60,965 bases of DNA from an uncultured Bacteroides sp. (GTDB taxonomy: Bacteria > Bacteroidota > Bacteroidia > Bacteroidales > Bacteroidaceae): contig URWA01000019.1 in NCBI GenBank assembly GCA_900551445.1, forward strand, positions 1 to 60,965. The letters are read 5' to 3'. Numbering within the stretch: the stretch's first letter is position 1; every line of letters begins with the position of its first letter. Positions 17,723-24,985 of the stretch are shown one piece after another. The notes below the pieces were generated by a model that had not been told where the DNA came from, did not search any database, and worked only from the letters and a program-made list of their open reading frames with translations. The position numbers and the translations under genes are program-made.

Positions 17723-18232
17723 CTATACCTGATTTCCAAAAAGACTATTAAAAGACTCAATAAATTCGTCACGGTTATTACAGCTGAACACGTAAGTTTT
17801 TCTGTCAGTACGAATAAGTATCAGTTCATTAAGATTAGTTGCATACATAGTGTACTTTCCTATTTTTTTATTCCTGAATTTGCCCAAATATCCGCATAAT
17901 CCACCACTTCCGAATAAACGAATAGAATATGCTGTTTCCGAGTTTGGTATTCCTTTCAATTCTATAATATCTTTGAAAGGAATATGAATTGAGCCAATTA
18001 GTCTATGTAAAGCTATTTTATTACTCTCAATGGCCAGTCGTAGCGGCATCAGTAGCAACACTCCGATAATTGTGGCCAAGAAAATAATAATTAGTGTGTA
18101 TCTAAGCCAAATTAATTCATTTGTCCAAACATAATATGTGGATATGGACAAAATAATAACTGTAATGGCTGTCCAAAATGTGACTCCCATACTCCAAGGA
18201 CAGGAGAAAGTTGTAATACTCTTTGTTTCCAT
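17723..18232 (-). CDS. PH-domain-like membrane protein
   Basis: 169 residues. Two membrane helices (about 15-33 and 43-62) are followed by a bacterial PH-like domain: IHIPFKDIIELKGI, GSGGLCGYLGKFRNKKIGKYTMYATN, LILIRTDRKTYVFSCNNRDEFIESF. Such proteins are common in Bacteroidetes; their role is unknown. It lies on the same strand between the barrel gene at 18416 and the small gene at 17470. Confidence 0.7.
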   Translation of the reverse strand: METKSITTFSCPWSMGVTFWTAITVIILSISTYYVWTNELIWLRYTLIIIFLATIIGVLLLMPLRLAIESNKIALHRLIGSIHIPFKDIIELKGIPNSETAYSIRLFGSGGLCGYLGKFRNKKIGKYTMYATNLNELILIRTDRKTYVFSCNNRDEFIESFNSLFGNQV

Positions 18233-18373
18233 AATGTTATGTTCTCGTAATTAATATTTTAATAAAGATAAAAAACACCTATAAGTACAAATAGATATAC
18301 TTTAATAAATCTCATTGCATGATGTTGTGTTAGTTTTCCGCTGCAAAGCTCCATACTTCGCAAGACTTTTCCA

Positions 18374-18412
18374 CTACCTTAATAGGGTAGTTCTGATAAT
18401 TGATATTGTCAT
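18374..18412 (-). pseudogene. 12-residue remnant resembling the start of the 17470-17700 gene
   Basis: ATG 18412 begins 3 bp after the barrel gene's stop and reads MTISIIRTTLLR, then TAG. Sequence around it (TATGTAAnTTATGACAnnAT) matches 17691-17712, just before and at the start of the 76-residue gene. The short match, about 40 bp, suggests a truncated duplicate; chance similarity is not excluded. Confidence 0.3.
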
Positions 18413-18415
18413 AAG

Positions 18416-20734
18416 TTACATACGCCTTTTCTGACTGTCTCCAGCTCCAGTTCCTTTATACTTACTCTTGGTTGCATTAAACTTGTAACGAACCGTCATT
18501 ACAAATTCTTGTCTATCCCAAATGTTTTTCTGATATAAATAATAATCACCACTATACAGACTATAGCTTATTTTGTTTGTGTTGAAAATATCATTTCCTC
18601 TTAATTCAACACTTAAAGCCTCATTCAAGAAACTTTTTCTAACTGAAAGATTTACGTATCCGTAAGGTTTTTCAGTATAAATATTCTGCGATGCACCTGC
18701 ACTCTGAATATAGGAATCAAGACCTATCATAAAACCAAGCGGCAGTTCCCATGTGTTATTGAACGATGCCGTAAATGTGGGGGTGTTCAATGTTTTCGGT
18801 TTCTTAAAATAATCGACAGTCAGCCATTGTTTTTGCATGCCTACACTCAGAATTGGTGACCAACAACCTATTTTAGGCGTGGCAGACAAGAAAGCGGTAA
18901 ACATTGGAATGGACCTATCCCAGTTACGGTTGGTTAGCATAGTAAGAGAAGCATCTTCATTCATTAACTCTCCCCAAAACATAATCCAGTCCTTTGTCTG
19001 CGAGTAAGACAATGACATCTGCAAAAATCGCCATGAACCGGATAGTGTCAAATCGTGTATAATGGTAGGACGAAGGGTCGGATTCCCTTTTTGAAGGGTA
19101 AAACGATCTGAATAATACACATTGTTACTTAATTCACTATATGATGGTCTTTGTGTTTTTGTCGTATAACTCAACTGTGTCTGAACGTTTCCTAATTTTG
19201 TAGAAAACGATATATGGGGAAAAATATTATCAAACTTACGACTTTGCTCATTTATATGTATATCATCCTCATAATAGTCAAATTTAACATGCTCATACCT
19301 TAATCCCAACGACCAGTCACCCCACGGAAAACTACGGTTATATTCTGCATAGGCCGTAGCATTTATCTCCTTGATTTTACTATTGGAAGAAGGCACATAA
19401 TTTTCCTCATTAAAATAATCATCGTTCCGATGGGTATAGGTTGCCTCACTTCCTACGGCAAACGTTCCTCCTATCAAAGGGAAAGATAAAGTAAGTTTTC
19501 CTGCGGCAAGACGATTTCTTACATCATTGACGGAATGGACAACACGATTATTCGAGGTTTGGCTAATTTCCTGAGAGAAAGCGTTATAAGAATTTCCGTT
19601 TTGAAAATAATCCAAGTTAAAATCAATGTTTATCTTCCCTGCTTGCCCATTATAATAGGCATTTAATTCATGCCCAAGCTTATGGTCACGATATTCCTCG
19701 CCGGTAACTTTTATATTGTCATAAAATACCTCATCCACTGTTATATTTGTTTCTTTAGATAATGGATTTTCTTCTTTCAGTCTTTTACCGACCTTATATT
19801 TTGCGCCCACAGTATGATTTTCATTTATTTGATAATTCAACCCGATGTCTCCATTCAGATCTTCTGTCAGAACATTCCAATGGTTTTCCATATGGTGATT
19901 CCATGACTTTGTTCCTTTCTCTTTTAATACCATGATAGCTTCTTGCCAACTATCCGTCAAGTTATAATTGACAGAACCAAAAATATCCAAATTGTTGTGA
20001 CGATAATTGAAATTTGCCTGTTCTATCAGGTCTGTATTCTTAGATTGATAATAGCTGGAACGCAAATTGAAACCAAATCCGTCACCCTGACGCTTAATTG
20101 TTTGGATACGTACAACAGCTTTTACGGTAGCATCATATCTTGAGCCTGGGTTCCGTATCACTTCCACCTTTTTTATCTCATCAGAGTTAAGCTGTTCAAG
20201 TTCAGATAAATCATGCAGTTTTCTGCCGTTGATATATATTAGCGGAGTTCCTTTACCGAACACTTCAAATGTGTCCTGTTTTTTGGTAATACCCGGTATT
20301 TTAGTCAGTACATCATTAGCCGAACCTACTTTACTCAACACGCTGTTTTCCACACTTGTCACCATGGCATCCCCTTTCATCCGAGTAACCGGCAAATTTC
20401 CTTTTACCACTACCTCACCAAGCATCTGTGCATCCGATACAAGCTGGACGATACCGATATTCGTCGGAACGGTTGGCTTATACACTGTCTTATATCCAAT
20501 GGAGGATATTTTTACTATCTGGTTTTTCGATGTGGTTTCCAGTGTGAAAACCCCGTCCTCACCACTGATTGTTCCACTCACAAATATCGAATCAGGTAAC
20601 GATAACAGCACCACATTGGCATAAGGCAATGGCTGACTGTTCTCGTCAATCAGCTTTCCAGTGATGGTTTGTGCTGATACTTCTAATGAAGAAAAAGTAC
20701 ATACCAACATAAATAAAGTTCCAATACTTTTCAT
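18416..20734 (-). CDS. Outer-membrane barrel, tandem paralog 2
   Basis: About 772 residues from ATG 20734 (MKSIGTLFMLVCTFSSLEVSAQ); the open frame continues upstream into the preceding gene, but this start gives a proper signal peptide. Domains: CarboxypepD_reg (TITGKLIDENSQPLPYANVV), plug (NDVLTKIPGITKKQDTFEVF, PLIYINGRKLHDLSELEQL) and an OMP_b-brl_3-type barrel ending KSKYKGTGAGDSQKRRM. The regulatory and plug domains and the last 25 residues closely match the neighbouring paralog, while the barrel differs more, as expected if the pair has diverged in ligand. Confidence 0.85.
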   Translation of the reverse strand: MKSIGTLFMLVCTFSSLEVSAQTITGKLIDENSQPLPYANVVLLSLPDSIFVSGTISGEDGVFTLETTSKNQIVKISSIGYKTVYKPTVPTNIGIVQLVSDAQMLGEVVVKGNLPVTRMKGDAMVTSVENSVLSKVGSANDVLTKIPGITKKQDTFEVFGKGTPLIYINGRKLHDLSELEQLNSDEIKKVEVIRNPGSRYDATVKAVVRIQTIKRQGDGFGFNLRSSYYQSKNTDLIEQANFNYRHNNLDIFGSVNYNLTDSWQEAIMVLKEKGTKSWNHHMENHWNVLTEDLNGDIGLNYQINENHTVGAKYKVGKRLKEENPLSKETNITVDEVFYDNIKVTGEEYRDHKLGHELNAYYNGQAGKINIDFNLDYFQNGNSYNAFSQEISQTSNNRVVHSVNDVRNRLAAGKLTLSFPLIGGTFAVGSEATYTHRNDDYFNEENYVPSSNSKIKEINATAYAEYNRSFPWGDWSLGLRYEHVKFDYYEDDIHINEQSRKFDNIFPHISFSTKLGNVQTQLSYTTKTQRPSYSELSNNVYYSDRFTLQKGNPTLRPTIIHDLTLSGSWRFLQMSLSYSQTKDWIMFWGELMNEDASLTMLTNRNWDRSIPMFTAFLSATPKIGCWSPILSVGMQKQWLTVDYFKKPKTLNTPTFTASFNNTWELPLGFMIGLDSYIQSAGASQNIYTEKPYGYVNLSVRKSFLNEALSVELRGNDIFNTNKISYSLYSGDYYLYQKNIWDRQEFVMTVRYKFNATKSKYKGTGAGDSQKRRM

Positions 20735-20753
20735 TTTTATAGTCTTAATTGTT

Positions 20754-23087
20754 TTACATACGGCTCTTCTGGCTGTCTCCGGCACCCGTTCCCTTGTACT
20801 TACTCTTGGCTGCATTGAACTTGTAGCGTAATGTAATGCCAATATTTCTGCGGGCTTCCATTTTCCCTGTCATCAGACGGTTACCACTGTAAACAGTTGA
20901 TTTTGCCTGATATGAGTTGAAAAGATCATAGGCTTTCAGCTGAACCGAAAGACGGTCTTTAAGGAAACTCTTGTAAAGACTGATATTGGCAAACCAGCAC
21001 CATTCTTCAACCTTTGTATTTTCGTTGTCGCCTGGAGTGTCAAAACCTAAATCAACATCGAGACTGATACCAAGAGGCAGCTTGAAATTGTTGTTCCAGG
21101 CAAAGTTCAATATCGGATTGTTGAAATTTTCTGTTCCATTGGATGTTTCCACCTTATACCATTGCTGGAGCAATAGGAAATTGAACTGGGGAGACCATAA
21201 TCCGATTGTTGGAGACAATGTCAGAGTGGTATATAACTTGTCACTGTTATACATGTTGTAGAAGGAATATAACGAAACGGTCGGATCATCTTCCGAATAT
21301 GCCCTGCTCAGCTGTGTAATGGCATCTTCTCCGTGTATGTATCGTGAATTGAGATATATCCACTTGTATGATACATTCAGTGTAAGACGATTTATCAGTG
21401 ACGGTCTCAGCAGCGGGTTACCTCCTTCATAGGTATATCGGTTGCCGTACATGATGTCACTTCTCAGCATCCAGTATGAAGGACGGTAGATACTGCCGGT
21501 GTAGGTCAATTGGGTCTGTACTTTACCAATCGGAAGATTCAAGGATACGGATGGGAATATGTTGTGGTATGTCCTGCTCTGCTCGTCCATATACTTGCCA
21601 TCCTCGTAATAGTCGGAAGACAAATGCTCATACCGTACACCTAACTGTGCCTGTAGCTTGCCGAAGTTGCGGGCATATTCCAGAAATGCCGAAGTAGAGT
21701 TTTCCTTGATATTACTGTCGTTGTCATCCAGAATACCTTCTACATTTGTGTACGCATTATTCCGGTTCGTATAGGTGTATTCTCCGCCCAAAGAGAGGTT
21801 TCCTCCCCATAAGGGATGTCCGAATACCAGTTTGGTCGCATAAAGTGTATTGTCTGTCAGATTCTTGGTGGTGACAGTCTGTTTCTGTAAGGAACCTCCC
21901 GCCGGAGTGAACTGCTCCAGCATCTCCTGTGGATTCTTCGTATCCGACCAGAAACCGTCCGCATTGAGGTCGATATTCCAGTCTCCTACACGTCCGTTAT
22001 AATAGGCATTGAGGGTATGTCTGGTTTCCTGTCTATTTCTCCAGCCCGTAGTATGGCTCTCCTCATAAAGAGCATCATCCTGATACACCAGGGTATTCAT
22101 CGGATCTACCGTTTCATGACGTTCCGGAGTGCGGTCATAATCATAGCGTACGCCCAATGAATGATTCTCGTTAAACTGATAGTTCAACGACAGCATGGCC
22201 GAAATGTCCTTCATGTCATATAGTGTGCTGAGATATGAATCCTGTATCCATGTTTTATCCAACAGCGTTTTCTGTGTTATGGTCTTGTGGTCTTCTGTAT
22301 ATCCTTTCTTGCCATACAGCATACCCGAAAGGTCAAAGCCTCCCTTTCTGTAATTGAAGTTGTACTGGTCCAGTACATTCCATCCATAACCGTAACCTGC
22401 ATAAAAACGGTTGTTGAAACCGAACCCTTCTCCCTGTGGCTTTTTAGTCTGAATGCGGATGACCGCATTGACCGTCGCATCATAGCGTGAGCCGGGATTG
22501 TTCACCACTTCCACGCTCTTGATGTTGTCTGAAGCAAGTTGGTCGAGTTCGGACTTGTCCCTTATTTTACGTCCGTTGATGTAGATTTCAGGAGTTCCGG
22601 CACCAAACACTTTAATGTCTCCTTCATTAGCCGATACGCCAGGTATTTTGTTTAACAGGTCGTTTCCTGTTCCTGCGTTTTCAAGTATGCTGCCTGCAAC
22701 TGTAGTCACCATGGCATCCCCTTTAACGCGTGTTTTCGGCAAATCGGCCTTCACTACGACTTCTCCTAACTGCTGTGTGTCTGACGTTAGCTGTATTACC
22801 CCTAAGTTCATAGATTTGATGGGCTTGTATACGGTGTTGTATCCGATGGAAGAAATGCGTACAAGTTGATTCGGTGTGGTGGTATTCAAGCTGAACGTGC
22901 CGTCTTCAGCCGTGACGGTTCCCGTGACGAAGGTCGAATCGGGGAGTGTCAGAAGGACTACGTTGGCGTAAGGTAGAGGTTGTTTGTTTTCATCAATTAG
23001 TTTTCCGCTTATGGTCTGTGCAGATAAACCAATTATAGACAATATAATACCTATAAAAAATAATACGAATACTTTTATTAATCTCAT
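20754..23087 (-). CDS. Outer-membrane barrel, tandem paralog 1
   Basis: 777 residues. Signal peptide MRLIKVFVLFFIGIILSIIG..., cleavage near LSAQ, then CarboxypepD_reg (TISGKLIDENKQPLPYANVV), plug (NDLLNKIPGVSANEGDIKVF, PEIYINGRKIRDKSELDQL) and a barrel ending KSKYKGTGAGDSQKSRM. Only 19 bp separate it from paralog 2, so both are probably transcribed from the copy-3 module upstream. No SusD, TonB or lipoprotein partner is adjacent. Substrate unknown. Confidence 0.87.
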   Translation of the reverse strand: MRLIKVFVLFFIGIILSIIGLSAQTISGKLIDENKQPLPYANVVLLTLPDSTFVTGTVTAEDGTFSLNTTTPNQLVRISSIGYNTVYKPIKSMNLGVIQLTSDTQQLGEVVVKADLPKTRVKGDAMVTTVAGSILENAGTGNDLLNKIPGVSANEGDIKVFGAGTPEIYINGRKIRDKSELDQLASDNIKSVEVVNNPGSRYDATVNAVIRIQTKKPQGEGFGFNNRFYAGYGYGWNVLDQYNFNYRKGGFDLSGMLYGKKGYTEDHKTITQKTLLDKTWIQDSYLSTLYDMKDISAMLSLNYQFNENHSLGVRYDYDRTPERHETVDPMNTLVYQDDALYEESHTTGWRNRQETRHTLNAYYNGRVGDWNIDLNADGFWSDTKNPQEMLEQFTPAGGSLQKQTVTTKNLTDNTLYATKLVFGHPLWGGNLSLGGEYTYTNRNNAYTNVEGILDDNDSNIKENSTSAFLEYARNFGKLQAQLGVRYEHLSSDYYEDGKYMDEQSRTYHNIFPSVSLNLPIGKVQTQLTYTGSIYRPSYWMLRSDIMYGNRYTYEGGNPLLRPSLINRLTLNVSYKWIYLNSRYIHGEDAITQLSRAYSEDDPTVSLYSFYNMYNSDKLYTTLTLSPTIGLWSPQFNFLLLQQWYKVETSNGTENFNNPILNFAWNNNFKLPLGISLDVDLGFDTPGDNENTKVEEWCWFANISLYKSFLKDRLSVQLKAYDLFNSYQAKSTVYSGNRLMTGKMEARRNIGITLRYKFNAAKSKYKGTGAGDSQKSRM

Positions 23088-23172
23088 TTTATTATACCCT
23101 TGTTTAATTAAAATTATTACTTTTCAATTTCGTAAAACAAATGATGTTTTGAATTACCATGATTATTAATTG

Positions 23173-23221
23173 CAAATTAACATACATAAAGCGACACAAC
23201 TTTCAAACTAGTTTGAGAGTT
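23173..23221 (-). promoter_or_regulatory. Palindrome/promoter module, copy 3 (tandem barrels)
   Basis: Core TTTCAAACTAGTTTGAGA at 23201-23218, one base different from copies 1 and 2. The aligned -7 element reads TTAATTTG (CAAATTAA at 23173-23180), one mismatch from TAnnTTTG. Dyad centre to element is again 36.5 bp. It is 86-134 bp before the barrel gene starting at 23087 and about 280 bp after the stop of the Crp/Fnr-like gene at 23499. Confidence 0.6.
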
Positions 23222-23403
23222 GCAGACAAAATTATATTCCACCTTTTTCAAAAGGCAATGTTCCTATATATCCTTTCCTCTTTTGATCTTTCAAGAAAAC
23301 TTTGCAAATAGCCTCTAACAGGAATCATTGCTTTTCTCTTATTAACTTTGTCAACGGAAGGCTATGCCTACTAAACATAGCTATACTACTCATATTTTAA
23401 TTA
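23222..23403. repeat. Duplicated intergenic block, copy B
   Basis: Partner of 13977-14108. The shared blocks keep the same order, interrupted by extra sequence around 23248-23285 and 23340-23365. The 411-bp space between the barrel and regulator genes otherwise shows no gene. Confidence 0.6.
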
Positions 23404-23498
23404 TACGTTAATTTTGTAGATACAAAGTACGAGATAATAAATAAAAAAGGCCTTGAAATATTTCAAGACCTTTCTCACTAAACATTAAAATAATTAAA

Positions 23499-24062
23499 CT
23501 ATCCCCTCAGTTTCCGGCGTATGTGACTGACAGTTTCAGGAGTAACACCCAAGAATGAAGCAATGCTTTTCAAAGGGACTGCTTCTTTCAGGTTGGGACA
23601 ACGCTCCATCAGTCTTTTGTATCGTATTTCAGGGCTGCAATACGAATCGAGCAGCCGTTCATATACCATTTCATATAGATTTTCGGCTACGCATCTTCCG
23701 AACCGTTGGGTTTCCATATTAGTCTCCCAATATTCAATAATGTCATGCGAGGATATTTCGTAAACGGAGCAGTCTGTTATGGCTTGAATGCTTACCAAGG
23801 ACAAGCCGCCTTTCATGAATGAGGAATAGTCACATACATATTCATTTGTAAACGAATACCCTACAATGTGCTCTTCTCCCTCTTCGTCAATATGGGTATA
23901 TTGAAAGGTACCATTTTCCACCCATCCCGCAAAACGTTTTTTCTCATGCTGACGGATAAAAAAATCTCCTTTACGATAAGTCTGTAGTTTCCCTTTTCTT
24001 TCACATAAATCTGTTATAAAAGAATAGTCTAAGTTATTGAGGTATGTATTGAACTCGTTCAT
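23499..24062 (-). CDS. Crp/Fnr-like regulator, short form (second of tandem pair)
   Basis: 187 residues: an N-terminal cNMP-binding-like roll (about 15-115; KGDFFIRQHEKKRFAGWVENGTFQY) and a compact C-terminal helix-turn-helix (LKSIASFLGVTPETVSHIRRKLRG). This short form, common in Bacteroidetes, lacks the extended wing. Its start is 9 bp after the stop of the paralog at 24072-24638, so they form an operon and could heterodimerise. It is the nearest upstream gene to the copy-3 module and thus a candidate regulator of the tandem barrels. Confidence 0.85.
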   Translation of the reverse strand: MNEFNTYLNNLDYSFITDLCERKGKLQTYRKGDFFIRQHEKKRFAGWVENGTFQYTHIDEEGEEHIVGYSFTNEYVCDYSSFMKGGLSLVSIQAITDCSVYEISSHDIIEYWETNMETQRFGRCVAENLYEMVYERLLDSYCSPEIRYKRLMERCPNLKEAVPLKSIASFLGVTPETVSHIRRKLRG

Positions 24063-24071
24063 CTGATAAAA

Positions 24072-24638
24072 TCATTTGTTCTCAAAAGTAATTTCCTTGC
24101 GGATACGGCTGAGATAGGTCGGTGTAACATTCAAATAAGAGGCAACTTCTCCAATCGTAATATTTTGAAGAATATCAGGACATCTTTTCAATAAAGCGAT
24201 ATAGCGTTCCTTGGGTGATAAACGGTGTGTATCCAAATATTGTTTATACACATGATGGAATAGTAAATCTGAAAGCTGTTGATGAAGTTCTCTATCCTCA
24301 TCGAAAACTTTATTAAGTACTTCACAGTCACATACCAGAGCCTCCGCATTTGTTGCAGCAACAAGACTGGTCATACAGGGTGTTTTGTGTGTGGTACTTA
24401 AATAGTCGCCAACAAAGGCTCCTGGAAGCGCTAATCCGGTTATATGTTCATTGCCGCTTGAATCTGTAGTGACATATTTAAAATATCCCTCTTGCACAAT
24501 TCCCATATATCGTATAACATCTCCCTCTTGCACAAAGAATTCTCCTTTTTTGTAATGACACAGTTTACCGTTCTTAGTACAAATCTCATGCCAGAAGTCC
24601 ATGTCTAATTTGTCGATGAAAGAATTAAAATTGCCCAT
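24072..24638 (-). CDS. Crp/Fnr-like regulator, short form (first of tandem pair)
   Basis: 188 residues with the same layout as its downstream paralog: roll (KKGEFFVQEGDVIRYMGIVQEGYFKY), dimer helix and helix-turn-helix (ITIGEVASYLNVTPTYLSRIRKE). The two share layout but only moderate identity. The decayed fragment at 12653-12736 is closer to this gene than the gene is to its tandem partner. Effector unknown. TATTTTTG (minus; 24689-24696) is a plausible -7 element 51 bp upstream. Confidence 0.85.
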   Translation of the reverse strand: MGNFNSFIDKLDMDFWHEICTKNGKLCHYKKGEFFVQEGDVIRYMGIVQEGYFKYVTTDSSGNEHITGLALPGAFVGDYLSTTHKTPCMTSLVAATNAEALVCDCEVLNKVFDEDRELHQQLSDLLFHHVYKQYLDTHRLSPKERYIALLKRCPDILQNITIGEVASYLNVTPTYLSRIRKEITFENK

Positions 24639-24688
24639 TTTGCATTGAATAATTCATGAAACAAGCCCCTAATAGAGAATTAACAGCA

Positions 24689-24722
24689 CAAAAATAATTG
24701 ATTTAGACAAGGCCAGAACAAA
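24689..24722 (-). promoter_or_regulatory. Candidate promoter of the tandem Crp/Fnr-like operon
   Basis: Minus-strand TATTTTTG (24689-24696) with TTTG (24719-24722), spacing 22 bp, slightly longer than the usual 19-21. Confidence 0.35.
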
Positions 24723-24744
24723 AGAAAACAAGAGAAAATAAAAG

Positions 24745-24780
24745 AAAACAAAAAAGAAAAGGCCTTCAAAACTGAAGGCC
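24745..24780 (-). terminator. Terminator of the tRNA-Lys transcript
   Basis: GGCCTTCA (24761-24768) and TGAAGGCC (24773-24780) form an 8-bp stem with a 4-nt loop, followed on the minus strand by a T-rich tract, just after the tRNA 3' end. Confidence 0.8.
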
Positions 24781-24786
24781 TCTCTT

Positions 24787-24862
24787 TGGTGATCCGCTTG
24801 GGGCTCGAACCCAAGACCCCAACATTAAAAGTGTTGTGCTCTACCTGCTGAGCTAGCGAATC
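24787..24862 (-). tRNA. tRNA-Lys (anticodon UUU)
   Basis: Minus-strand sequence starts GATTCGCTAGCTCAGCAGG and folds as a cloverleaf: acceptor GATTCGC/GCGGATC with one G-U pair, D arm GCTC/GAGC, anticodon stem CAACA/TGTTG around CTTTTAA, T arm TTGGG-TTCGAGC-CCCAA, discriminator A and encoded CCA. The 76-nt length is normal. Confidence 0.97.
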
Positions 24863-24900
24863 AATCCTTTGTCGCATCGGTCATTTCCCGATTGCGAGTG

Positions 24901-24931
24901 CAAAGGTAGTAACTTATTTTAAACCTGCAAA
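24901..24931 (-). promoter_or_regulatory. Promoter of tRNA-Lys
   Basis: Minus-strand TTTG (24928-24931), exactly 19 bp, then TACCTTTG (24901-24908), a full match to the Bacteroides primary-sigma promoter, 38 bp before the mature tRNA 5' end. Confidence 0.8.
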
Positions 24932-24985
24932 ACATTTGGAAACTTTTTTCTTAAAAAAGCCGATTTTTCTTCCCAAAGGGCCTTT

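Noticed and set aside
8790..23087. SusC/SusD polysaccharide utilisation locus
   Set aside because: The barrels lack SusD partners, and no glycoside hydrolases lie among them; the domain layout is the OMP_b-brl_3 type.
8790..24638. Integrated mobile element or genomic island
   Set aside because: The block is AT-rich and duplicated inside, and a tRNA-Lys lies at its right side, but no integrase, transposase or direct repeat of the tRNA 3' end was seen within it.
24680..24877. A 65-codon frame over the tRNA-Lys
   Set aside because: It covers the tRNA and its terminator and has no coding signal.
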